In this document: piece after piece, positions 25,751 to 36,625 of the stretch | How the letters are laid out: each line of letters starts with the position of its first letter | Numbering within the stretch: position 1 is the first letter of the stretch | Assembly: GCF_040802235.1 (NCBI RefSeq) | Contig: NC_133166.1 | Location: 62,001 to 126,000, forward strand | Origin: Manis javanica | Lineage: Eukaryota; Chordata; Mammalia; Pholidota; Manidae | Length of the DNA: 64,000 nucleotides | Reading direction: 5' to 3' | The notes under the pieces: model-generated | The model's database searches: none | Told to the model about the DNA's origin: nothing | What the model saw: the letters and a program-made list of their open reading frames with translations, nothing else | Position numbers and translations under genes: made by a program

Positions 25751-25751
25751 T
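25708..25751. repeat. Compound (GT)n(GA)n microsatellite
   Basis: A GT run passes directly into a GA run. The counterpart at 53610-53663 has the same compound structure with a different length. Confidence 0.9.
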
Positions 25752-26284
25752 TATATAAAGCAACTGTTTCCTCTAGTAAGGTGGAACTATTTTGTGCAAT
25801 CAGCAGCAGTATATGGCAATGTGTATCCTATATTGATTTATGCTTTTTATAGTAAAGGCATTGCTACATTGTCTATTTTATGTTTTGTGACTGTTTTCCC
25901 TATTCAGCAACTATATTTCAAGAGTATTTTACTTAAGTGGGTTTTTCTGCTATAACCAGATTTTAAATTGTTAAATCGTATTTTCTTCCATGTTTTTTGT
26001 TTTGGTGTTATATTTGCGATATATCATTCCCATCCCAAGATTACTTAAAGGCTTACCAAGTGTTTATCCTCCTCTATCAGTTGAAATATAACTTAAAAAG
26101 AACTACTAACTTAATCATATATTCAATTCTTACTAATATTTACCATTTTTTCTGAAATTTCAGTTGTTATTATGACACTTCTCTATTTTTACAAGAATCA
26201 TGAATTATCCATGTTTATTAAGCTTTGTAATACCTGAACGTACAAGGCTTTTTATTTATTTCTGGAATATGTTATATTGTACTT

Positions 26285-26640
26285 TTTTCATTTGTTAAAT
26301 GTTATAGTATAATTGACATACATTATATTAGTTTCAGGTGCGCAGCATAGGGATTCAACAGTTTTATGCTTTATGAAATTCTTCCCATGATAAATATGTT
26401 TACCACCTGTCACCATACGATTATTGACTCTATTCACGATGCTGTAGTTTTCATTGCATGAATTATTTATTCCATAATTGGAAGTTTGTACCTCTTTATC
26501 CCATCACTCATTTCACCTAATCCCCTACCCCTTATGTCAACCACCAGGTTGTCTTCTGTATTTATGGTCTATTCCTGGTTTGGGTCTTGCTTGTTTGTTC
26601 ATTTCAAATACTTTTCATTATTAATCTTTGTCAAAATTTT
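26285..26640 (-). repeat. L1 3'-UTR fragment (L1MA-type)
   Basis: The stretch ATAGTATAATTGACATACAT, TTAGTTTCAGGTGCGCAGCA, CACCTGTCACCATACGATTA and GGAAGTTTGTACCTCTTTAT is the typical minus-strand L1MA 3' UTR. Ortholog at 54190-54560. Confidence 0.75.
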
Positions 26641-27121
26641 CTTGGCTATTCTCAGTGATTCACTCTTTCATCTCAAGGAAGGTATAAAAAGTTATAGAAC
26701 AGAACCTACAGGTTATATCTATTATGAATCTGTTAGTAGTTCCAAGGAGCTGAGTGTATCAACAAAAAATATGAAATAAACCTATGAAGTACTTGGGCAT
26801 TGAAATTACCCACTTGGACTCTTTCTCTGCATCAAGGCCCATCATAGCGTGATGTTGGTTGTCAGCTGACCTAAGGAGACTCAAATTCAAGCAAGCCTGA
26901 TATGAAATCATTTACCTGGCTTGTGTCTTCATGGCCTAAGGTGATTTGATGTGCTTCTATCCGAGGTCGGAATCTACGTCTGTCTTGAGGTACTGATGCC
27001 TGAGGCTGCCTGCAAGGCTGGTGATCTCTCAGGAAACTCCCCAATTGACCCATAAAACTCCAGCACCCCTGGTGTTCCTATCAATGCAGACAACTGTCAC
27101 TCATGGTTATCTGTAAGCAAT

Positions 27122-27380
27122 CAATGATAATAATAGCCAACACCTATCAAAACAGTTACTACATACTACACTGTGTGCTGAGCATTTGCATGAAATTTCT
27201 CCTGTAACCCTCCCATGAACATGATGGTTCTGGACCTCTCATGGTTCTCACTTATTCTAAGTGTTCAATCTTAGTGTGTTTAAGCCATTGGGACTGGAAC
27301 ACAGAGCAGGAGGGTAACAGAAGGAAAACTCCAACGTCTTAATCTCTAAGTATAGTCCTGTGCTTTTCCTTAGGTAGGAA
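27122..27380 (+). repeat. MIR SINE, unit 2
   Basis: Counterpart of the MIR at 12332-12590; shows ACTGTGTGCTGAGCATTTGC and the same diverged second half (TTCAATCTTAGTGTGTTTAA). Confidence 0.6.
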
Positions 27381-27613
27381 GATATCCTAAATGATCATAT
27401 ATTGAGTCAGAGTGAGCTATACCAGCATCCCTTTTGTGTACTTTCTATGAAGGCTTCCTAGTACAGTCATTGTATAACCTCATTGGTCACACATGCTGTG
27501 CCCCACCAAATTATTATCAGAGTTATAAACTGTGATATAATTTCCTGACCAATTTGGATATCAGATACTAAATACACTTGTACAGGTATGAGAAACAATT
27601 CCAAAAGGGTAAA

Positions 27614-27941
27614 TGGGGGTAAAATCCCAATATTTCCAGAATCTCTTGCCTGGCATTAGTGCACCTCCATATCAATAGGTGTTACCAAGGGGTGGAGTGA
27701 AGCAGTCCATCCCCAGATCACTAGATGACTTCAGAGGGGGTGGAGAGTGAGCGCACACATGGACCAGAGAGGTTTGGTGGGGCTGCCCAGCCAGGTCATG
27801 AGAGACACTGGCGAGCAGAATTAGATGACTGCTTGGAAGCTATAAACAGGTTTCTTCCACTTCATTTCTCCCTTTGACTGATTTTGGCTTCAAAGATCAT
27901 TTCCTCACGGCTTGGAACATATATTCCCCCTGGAGTTTACA
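27614..27941 (+). repeat. 5' LTR of ERV-L, unit 2
   Basis: It starts TGGGGGTAAAATCCC and ends TGGAGTTTACA (TG...CA). It is flanked on the left by GTAAA (27609-27613). About 328 bp. Confidence 0.75.
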
Positions 27942-27961
27942 TGGTGGCAGTTGGCAGGAAC
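27942..27961 (+). other. Primer-binding site of ERV-L, unit 2
   Basis: TGGTGGCAGTTGGCAGGAAC directly abuts the 5' LTR. It resembles the tRNA-Leu primer site of ERV-L elements (TGGTGTCAGAAGTGGGA type). Confidence 0.55.
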
Positions 27962-30900
27962 TTTGAAACAGAAATGTGTCTTCATGGGTTCTATGCTTGG
28001 CCAGGCTGCCTCTAGAGATGGTGAAGAGAGACACAGAAACCCACTGTGAATGGTGGGGCGCCCCCTTAGCTGTGGAGCGTGCTGCTTCACTCAGAGCCTC
28101 ATATATGGGGCTTCCATTTGGGAAGCCCCTAGTGGGGCACTTGTCTAAAGCAAAACACCTTCTAAACAGGTGGGGCCTTCCCAGAATTGGGGAAGAGTTG
28201 ATACACCAGAAGCTGTGGAATTAGTCCTCCATGAGATGGAGATAGAAGACTGCTTAGAGGCCCTCAGTGGCTGTATGGTGGCTGGGATTGTGTGATGTTT
28301 GTTTCTCAAGATATTGGAAAGGTTATTGAGGAGAGAGACATGGTGAGGCATGGCTTGGAGGAGCTGGATGATGACCTATGGGACGCCCTTAAGAAAGAGA
28401 CCCTTACTGAGCAGTCAGGTTGTGCTCCTGAAGCACACGTCATCAGCGAGGGAGGAGGCAGCAGGAGAACTTGTGCTGCAGGAGGCCGTGGGGGTGCGGG
28501 AGGAAGGAGTGGGGCCCTCCTCGCTGAGACAGATCAAGGCAGCAGGAACCGGGCGAGGATAAGTGGGTTGGGATGAGGGCCGAATTGTTACTAAGGACAC
28601 CACCAAAGGCACCAGCCATTCCTGTACTAAAGACCCACCTCGTTGTAATCAAGAAAATAAAATGCAACAACTGTGTGCTCCTCAGAGGGAGGAATAGCCC
28701 CCTCCCCAGGTGGTGGAGCCCTCCATGCACAGCCCCTGTACCCAGGATGAGCTGGTATAGGCAGAAGCCCTCAGAACCTGTGCCTACATGGCTTCTGCGT
28801 CTCTGGAATATGAGGGTGGGAAACATTGTTACATCGGGTTCTGAAATGGGTAGACTGGCTTCCCTGATGACTCACCCTTCCCTCCAGCAGTGATTGCAAA
28901 GTGCCCGTCACATCTCAGGGAACCAGGCACTTCGTTATTGGCTGACAGCAGCCATCAGGGTGATGGCCTAATCACTTTAGCCTAATCAGGGTGATTCACC
29001 ATACTTACCCACTAGCTGAAAGACATATGTAGCGCTCCAGCAGGTGTAATGGGAACGTGGCATGAAAAACATCATCTATATTATGGACCCCAAGGGCCCT
29101 GATGAGGAGTTGTTCACTGTAGGAATGAGAAATCTGGTGATCCACACAGCTCCCCTATCTTTCTTTGGGTTCCTAGTGACTATTCTTTCCCCTCCATGCC
29201 CACCCAGTAGGGCAACCCATAAGTGAGTCGACCTGTACTTTAACAGATCTGGGATGTTGAAAATGAGAGCATGCAAGGAAGTTTGGGCTATGACTGTAGG
29301 AGAGGTGCAAAGGGCCCTGTGAAGTTCTCGAGGACCCAAATCTTGGCTGATTTCATAAAGATGGGGGTAGTGAAAGAAAAAATTGATGGGCAGCCCAACA
29401 GGATCTTGTTAAAACTGTGGCACCAATTAAAGCCAAAGAAGCAGTTTCAGCTGCTGAGGTTCAGGGCACAGAAGACAGAGGAAAAGCCCCACATCCAGCC
29501 TGGGCCCTTGCAAGACGTGCTGGGGGACAGTACTCAGGCTCTGCCTGGGCCCTTTCCCCACAGGAGGAGGACTGGGCATTGCGGTTTGACTGGGGTGCGG
29601 GGGTCAAGGCTCCCACTGTGTGGGAAATGGTGGGGCCACATGTAGAATTAGCAAATCATTGTTTCCCCATGAATGTACAATGTTGCTGGTGGACACAGGA
29701 GCTGAATGTTCTCTGATTTATGGGAACCCAGAACATTTTCTTGAGACCTTCGCTGTGTAGATGACTATGGGGAAAGGCATTTGGAGGGAAGAAAGCCCAA
29801 ATCCTGTTGAAGATAGGGTGTGAACCCCAAAGGAGTGTACTCTGTACATTTCCCCATCCCCGAATATATTTTGGGGGTGGATATACTTTAGCACCTGTGG
29901 TTACAGACCACTGCAGGTCAGCTCAGACTGAGGGAACATGTGGTAAAGGTAGTTCTGAGGGGACATGCTAAGCACCCACCTGTAACTCTGTCTGTACCTT
30001 AACAGATGACAAATAGTAACCAGTAAACATTGCCTGGGTTGCACAAGGAATCTGGATGAACTCTACAGAAGCTGGAGAATGGGGGCTTCATAAATCCCAC
30101 TCAGAGAATTTTTAATTCCCCAGTGTGGCCAGTGAAAATGCTGGACAGCTCATGGCATATGACCTTGGATTACAGGGAATTGAGAAAAGTCACACTGCCT
30201 TTGCATGCTGCTGCCCCTCAATAGCAGCTTTTATGGACGCACTAAGTCATGAAATAGGGATATATCATTATGTTGTGAACCTTGGTAATGCTTTCTTCTC
30301 TGTTAACATAGCACAGGAAGTCATTTTTAGTTTGCGTTCATGTGGGAAGGCCAGCAGTGGACACTCACTGTCCTTCCACAGAGATACCTCCACATTCCCA
30401 CCGTTTGTTATGGAATTGTAGCCCAGGACTTGTCTACATGGAAGAAACTGAAAACTGTGTGGCTGTATCACTACATTGATGATATTATACTCATGTCTGA
30501 TTCTCCTGAAGATTTAGAAGGGGCAGTACCTAGACTGCTGCAACATCTACAGGAGAAAGGATGGGCTGTGAATAGCACCAAGGTTCAGGGACCTGGTTAG
30601 TCAGTAAAATTCTTAGGGGTTGCCTGGTTAGGTAAAACCAAAGTTATCCCAGAAGCAGTCATAGAAATGTTCCATGCTTTCCCTAACACCTACCAGTGTG
30701 GCAGTATTACAATAGTTTTGGGGTCTTTTGGCCTACTGGAGAGTGTTTATCCCACACTTGGCACAACTTCTGAAGCCCTTATAGTGGTCGGTGCAAAATG
30801 GCATTAGGTGGGACTGGGAAGAAACATGTGCAGCTGCTCTTACTCCTTATAGGAGAGCGGTCAAGGCTGTACAGGTCTTAAGTGTAATGGACTCATCAAT

Positions 30901-33211
30901 GTGCTGTGAGCTAGATGCTCATGTAACCAAAGATGGCTATGGATGGGGCCTTTGAGAGAGGCTTGGATGGACATGTCAACCTATTTGATTCCTTTCCCAA
31001 GTATGCAAAGGAGCAAAGGCCCAGTACACCTTGATAGAGAAGCAACTGGCTGCTGTGTACCACACCTTGCTGGCTACGGAGCCCATCAACGGAACAGCTC
31101 TGATCAAAGTAATAACTACCTATCCCATCGCAGGGTGCGTCCAAGACTGGAACGAAAGGCTGTAGAGTGGTGTGGTACAGACACCTACATTGGCCAAATG
31201 GGACAAATATTTACAGCAGTGTGACAACCTTTCCACTAGACCCTTACATGGAGAGTTCCAATGCTTATTGGGGCCAGTGACATATAACAGTAGCCATTGG
31301 AAACCAAGAGTCCTGATCTGGAAGGAAAAGCCCCTATAGCTGAAGGTGCTTGGTACAGAAATTGCTCTAGTCTCAGGCACCCCAAAGTGGAGGGCTGTGG
31401 CTTTCCATCCTAAGACTGAGACAATATGGAAGAAGGATGGAGAGAGGAAGAGCAACCAGGGGGCTGGGTTGCAGGCAATATGGTTCATGATTACCCATGA
31501 GCCTTCCCCCATAGTTGTCTGCATTGACAGCTGAGCCACCTACAGGGGCTTGTCCCTGTGGCTACCAACATGGTCCCATGCCAACTGGATGGTTGGTCAC
31601 TGGTTCCTTTGGGAGCAAGAGTTGTGGCAAGACCTATGGGCCTATTGTCAGACTAATACAGTTACTGTGACTGACCATTTGCCCTTTTCATCCCCAAGGA
31701 AATATAAAGCAGATACATGGGCCCAGATGTTTTTTTGGCTAGAAGGAAAGTTTGCCTCTGATGTATCCCAATGGTTACATCAGTGTTAGTTGCATGCTGG
31801 GCAAAAGACAGTATGGGCTGTAACCCATAGATGGGGCTTGCCACTGACCTTTGAAAAAATCAGCAGAGTATGTAAGGAGTGCCTTGTGTGTTCCTAGAGC
31901 GATTTACACTGAGTCTCACAGCAACATGGGACAATAGTAAAGGGGCTAATACCCCTTGTCAGGTGGCAAATAGACTATATTGGGCCTCTGCCCTCATCAG
32001 AAGGGTACCAAAATGCCACGACTTGTGTGGACACATTACAGGACTGTTGATTGCTCTTCGTACACAAACCACCAAGAGAGGCCTAGAGCATCTCTTTGCA
32101 GCCTAAGGCTGGCTGCAGGTCATTGAGAATGATCAAGGCACCCACTTTACTGGACATGCATTTCAAGAATGCGTGAAGCAGTTAGGGACAAAGTGGCAGT
32201 TTAATGTTCCGTTTATCCGTACAATGGCAGGGTTGATAGGGAGGTATAATGGTTTTTAGAAGTCTGGCCCAAGTTCATTCAACAATAGTCTATGGTGCTG
32301 TTCAGTTCACTTATGGACAGAGCTATGACCTTAGAATGAGAAGCCGGGAAAAGGAGCGTTGAGCCCTGTGGACATGCTAACGCACATTGCTGCCTCTCCT
32401 GTACAACTGTAAGTGCAAACCAAAGAGGAGTGAAGCCAGAATAAGGCCGGCCGAGCAACATCCTGCTGCCAGCACTACTGCATTAAACCCTGGAGACTCT
32501 ATTGAGTGGATGTGATCCTGGACATTTCCACACATGGCCAGTGACGACTGGCCTTTCTGGCACCTTTGTAAAAAGGCCTGAAAGCTGGCCTCCTGTGTGT
32601 TCCTGCTGTAGCAGCAGAATGGCCCCCAAAGATCACAGTAGTGTGCCCAAAGCATCCACGAGGGAAGAGCATCTTACAGGGAAGTTTTTTTTATCTTATG
32701 CCCAGTGCATACACCTCCCAGAGCCCTGTACAGTGACCCATCTGTAACCCCCACAGGGAGCAGGTGAAAGTCTGGTGTACTAGACCAGGACAAGGTCCCT
32801 ATCCTGCCACTGTCCTATCACGGGTCCACTCTCTTGCATTGATTCTACCTGATGGACAAGATTTGCGTATGCTGGTGTCATTCAAACAGGTATCCTATTG
32901 CCCCCAAGGTAATTTCTTCTATAATCCCTGTGTCCTTGACCCACTTCCTGGCTGCAGCTGCCATGTGATCATTACTCTGAACTCCCTCCCTGTTCAGCTA
33001 CTGGCTCCTGTGGGAAGGGCAAGCCAGGGACTTAATGTGTATAGGACTTTGAACCTCACTGAATCCCCTGGCTTGAGGATCATCATGATTTTATTGCCGC
33101 TGTTATTGTATGTTATTAGTCTGGTTGCAGTGCTCTAGTTTTCTTGCACACTGGCTGTTATGGATGAGGGGGAGCAAGTAGATTGTGAGGCGAAATTTCT
33201 GGCAGGTGGAC

Positions 33212-33526
33212 TGTGTGTAAAATTGCAATTATTTCCAGAATCTGTTGCCTGGCCTTATTGGATTTCCATATTAATAGCTGTTTCCTAGGGGTGGATAGAA
33301 GTAGTACATTTCACATCACTAGGTGATTACAAAGTGGGTGGAGGGTGAGGAACTACCAGGACTGGAGAGGTTTGGTGGGGCCTGGCACCCAGGTCACGAG
33401 AAACATGGAAAACAGAAGTAATAAGCAATAAACAGGTTTCTCTCACTTCTTTTCTCTCTTTGAGTGGTTTTGGCTTCAAAGATTACTTGCCCCAGGCTGG
33501 CTACATATTTCTCCCCCAGCGGTATA
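33212..33526 (+). repeat. 3' LTR of ERV-L, unit 2
   Basis: It aligns along its length with the 5' LTR (TATTTCCAGAATCTGTTGCC, GAGAGGTTTGGTGGGGC, AATAAACAGGTTTC). The right target duplicate is GTAAG at 33527-33531. It ends about 490 bp before the second OR start codon. Confidence 0.75.
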
Positions 33527-34013
33527 GTAAGTGTTTTTATTATGTATAATGGAAGACATTTAAAAAAATGTATCAGGATGACCATGGAGAACAGAAAGGC
33601 TCTTTTAAATTAAATCTGGATTGATGCCACATATAGTTTTCTTATCAGAAAGCAAGTTATATAATGCATAAATGGAGGTTTTTAAAAAACCATATTTTCT
33701 TCAACGATCTCTATGTATAATAATCAGAGAATTTCTTTTGTCTTAAAAATTATTCATCAAATTTTTATATACCTGTTTCAATTCTCATGGGAACTCATTC
33801 TTTAATTGAAAACCTGAAGCACTGAACAGGTTTTCCTTGATAATGTGAGGTGAAAATCTGCTGTGTTTCCCCCAGAGCAGCGAGCATTTCCCTTTTTCTG
33901 GTGCTCAGTGGAGGAAAAAGCTGGCACATAGTAGAATTGTAGTGCTATCACATTTCACTTGAATCAACAGTTCTTTCTCTTGTCTCTTTTCTGATCTTAG
34001 GAGCAGCAAGGCT
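33527..34013 (+). promoter_or_regulatory. OR-proximal flank and splice acceptor, second OR
   Basis: Collinear with 12830-13312 and 61147-61636. It contains a conserved GAGCATTTCCCTTTTTCTGG stretch and ends in the acceptor (AG at 33999-34000) plus a 13-nt leader. It is probably intronic; no function is demonstrated. Confidence 0.5.
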
Positions 34014-34931
34014 ATGATTAGGAGAGGAAATATTACAGAGATCACCTACTTCATCCTCTTGGGGTTTTCAGATTTTCCCAGAATCAAAGCAGTGCTCTTT
34101 GTCGTGTTCCTGGTGATCTACGTTACAACTCTGACTTGGAACCTGAGCCTCATCATCTTAATAAGGATGGATTCCCACCTCCACACACCCATGTACTTCT
34201 TCCTCAGCAACCTGTCCTTCCTAGACATCTGCTACGTGACCACCACAGCCCCCAAGATGCTCTCTGACTTCTTCCTGGAACAACATACTATCACCGTTGT
34301 GGGCTGTGCTGTTCAGTACTTCTTCTCTGCAACCACGGGACTGAGTGAGTGTTGTGTCATGACAGCCATGGCTTATGACCGCTATGCTGCCATTTGTAAT
34401 CCACTTCTCTACTCATCAGTCATGTCACCCACCGTCTGTGTTGGGATGTTGCTGGGATCCTATATGGCTGGAATCTCTGGTTCTGTATCCCAACTGTGTG
34501 CCATTCTTCAACTCCACTTCTGTGGGCCTAATGTCATCCACCACTTCTTCTGTGACATGCCCCAACTGTTAGACCTGTCCTGCACTGACACTTTCTCTGC
34601 CAAACTCATACTTGCTATAGTAACAATGATCTTTGCATTAATAAGTGTCCTTGTTATCCTGATATCCTACGTCTATATTGTCATCTCCATTATGAAGATC
34701 ACTACAGCTAAAGGCAGGTCCAAGGCTTTCAACACCTGTGCTTCTCACCTGACAGCAGTTTCCTTCTTCTATATCTCAAGTAGCTTTGTCTATTTGCGTT
34801 CCAGCTCTGGCGGGTCTTCCAAGTTCGACAGATTTGCATCGGTCTTCTACACAGTGGTCACTCCCATGTTGAATCCCTTGATTTACAGTCTGAGGAACAA
34901 GGAAATCAAAGATGCCTTGAAGAGGTTGTAG
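34014..34931 (+). CDS. OR5AN1: Olfactory receptor, OR5AN1-like (second copy)
   Basis: Intact single-exon odorant receptor of 305 residues. Start codon, N6 glycosylation site (NIT), C98/C180, MAYDRYAAICNPL, SKAFNTCASHL and PMLNPLIYSLRN are all in place and co-linear with the first copy. The protein ends after DALKRL, because the glutamine codon that continues the other two copies is a stop here. This removes about 7-12 tail residues beyond helix 8 and is probably tolerated. By hand count it differs from the third copy at about 35 of 305 residues. It carries S105 where the first copy and, from memory, human OR5AN1 have F105. F194, F207, F252 and Y260 are kept. Other differences are C113 and D187. 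The ERV-L 3' LTR lies about 0.5 kb upstream. Confidence 0.95.
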   Translation: MIRRGNITEITYFILLGFSDFPRIKAVLFVVFLVIYVTTLTWNLSLIILIRMDSHLHTPMYFFLSNLSFLDICYVTTTAPKMLSDFFLEQHTITVVGCAVQYFFSATTGLSECCVMTAMAYDRYAAICNPLLYSSVMSPTVCVGMLLGSYMAGISGSVSQLCAILQLHFCGPNVIHHFFCDMPQLLDLSCTDTFSAKLILAIVTMIFALISVLVILISYVYIVISIMKITTAKGRSKAFNTCASHLTAVSFFYISSSFVYLRSSSGGSSKFDRFASVFYTVVTPMLNPLIYSLRNKEIKDALKRL

Positions 34932-36625
34932 AGGAAAGGAGGTTATTACTGAGTTCACTGTTTCTGAGATTTTTTAAAACATATTATCCCTTCAGGATCA
35001 TCTTAAGTCATAATACTGAGAATATGAATTTACGGTTACAAATTTCACACTACGTTTGGACAAAGAAGGTTTAATTTGCCATAAATTACACACCAAAATG
35101 GACCAATACGTGATACAAATCCACACAAACAGAATATTTTTAAGTCTTGCATCTCTATTACATTCATTCTATATGAGGAGTGTTTATTTTTTAATCTGTC
35201 CACATCTATTTGTAAACATCAAGGTTTAGAAACATTTGGGCTTTCCTTGATTCTGAGACTGAACCCTTAGTGATACCTAGCACAGGCTCCAGGAGTGTGA
35301 AAACCATATCTGCTAAATATTCTAATGCAATGACATGATGGTGATTGATGTTTTTTTCTGTGTCTGACCAGATTTGGAGTAAACAGAGGTAGGGTTTGGG
35401 CATTTGGACAGAAAGAAAGCTATCAAATTGGTCTGATTATGCCTCCTGGAAACAGCAGCCTGAGACAGTTAATGTTTGTGTAAGGCCTCTTTCAGTGCTA
35501 ACCATCTAATGGATTTTTCGTCACATCCTCATGTCTACCAGCTCTAGTCTATGCAAGGCAGATGTTTCAGCCATATGGGGTCCCAGAACAATCATAAATT
35601 TGGATAGACTGAAGGATGTGGGCCCTGCAGTGCCATTTACTTATGAGTCTAGTGATTTCGTTTCTGGCATTTAGTGTCCAGTGGGGGTTTTGTTTGAGAT
35701 ATATTTGGTAGTCCATATCACAGCCAATAGTAATTTCTGAGAGTTGGCATTCTAATCTCTATTTCCTGCATTACATCCAGAAAATTCACCTTGCTTTACA
35801 TAGCCAATCATTCACCTTATCAAGTGTTTTCTTATATTTCAGCATCTGTTCATATTTGGTAAGAGGGGCCTTGTGTGAGAGTTCATTGTTATAACAGAGC
35901 TACTGAACATTCAATATTGCCAAAATGAAGAATAAATAGGGTAAACTGGCATACATCTCCTATTGTCCATGCTCTTCATTTTATGTTTTAATGATTTATG
36001 GTTAAAGGAAGTGATATAATAGATGGAGTAGGATGGTTAGAGTTACTTTAATTCTGATATGTTCCTGAAGCCCTTAAATACTAAGGAAGAAAATAGACAG
36101 TAGGATAGGCAGGGTTCTCACCTCTGGCCGGGTTATATAAAGCTTCTGGTCTTTGTGGTCGGGTTAAAAGAATAACATATGTAATAGCACCGACTATTGA
36201 TGTGCCTGATTGATATCGGACTTGAAGAAGCTGATACAAAACAGATGTCATTGCAATTACACATTATCCTTGGCAATTCATTTGGTCTTAATGTTGTTTT
36301 GCATCTCTGTTTTGATGAGTGATATGTTATTTTATTTAATTAAGGAGTATACGTGAAGAGGTATTTGAAGGTTTACCAAATCTTTCATGAGCTTCCACAT
36401 GGGCAGAATTGAGAGAAAAGGAATTATTGCACCTCTGGAAAAGTATGTGAGGACTGTCCCCTGCCATGGAAAGAATGCAGTGTGAATTGTGTGGCCCCAT
36501 GCAGGCATATGTATGGTCTCTGAAGCACTGCTTCTTAAAAATATATACAAATGTGTGACAAGTCTATTTGTAAGGATTCTTGAGGTCTTTCTTAGGAGGC
36601 AGACCTCTGTGAGCTTTATAGTAGC
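34932..36625. other. 3' flank of the second OR gene
   Basis: Collinear with 14267-15935 and 62576-64000. It keeps the candidate poly(A) hexamer AATAAA at 35931-35936. No coding potential or recognisable repeat. Confidence 0.55.

Larger units (their letters stand above)
24931..27613. repeat. Middle upstream block, unit 2
   Basis: Collinear with 52851-55386. It contains an ancient MIR (25316-25490), a GT/GA microsatellite (25708-25751), an L1 3'-UTR fragment (26285-26640) and a second MIR (27122-27380). Most of its first 1.9 kb has no counterpart in unit 1. Because an ancient SINE lies inside, loss from unit 1 is likelier than gain here. No gene seen. Confidence 0.7.
27614..33526 (+). mobile_element. 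ERV-L (class III) provirus fossil, unit 2
   Basis: A two-LTR element with identifiable parts in the expected order. These are a 5' LTR, a tRNA-Leu-like primer site, gag-like sequence (about 27990-29640), a protease region with a DTGAE motif near 29690, reverse transcriptase (about 30080-30850, with a YIDD motif near 30472), RNase H (about 30890-31500), integrase (about 31520-32700) and a 3' LTR. The pol remnants resemble ERV-L/MERV-L in phrases such as SLIEKQL-like and WKGAE-type segments. No env gene is evident, as usual for ERV-L. It is broken throughout with many interruptions. By eye its two LTRs differ at about one base in five, suggesting an age of tens of millions of years. The same insertion is at 55387-61146. 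Confidence 0.85.

Noticed and set aside
25680-25955. Open frame with an ERERERER repeat
   Set aside because: Translation of the GT/GA microsatellite; the ortholog in unit 3 does not keep the same protein.
28292-28612. Arg/Gly-rich open frames on both strands
   Set aside because: They lie in the gag-like region of the ERV-L fossil and are not independent genes.
34375-34572. Short serine/histidine-rich frame repeated in all three OR genes
   Set aside because: An alternate-frame shadow inside the OR coding exons; it is repeated only because the exons are similar.
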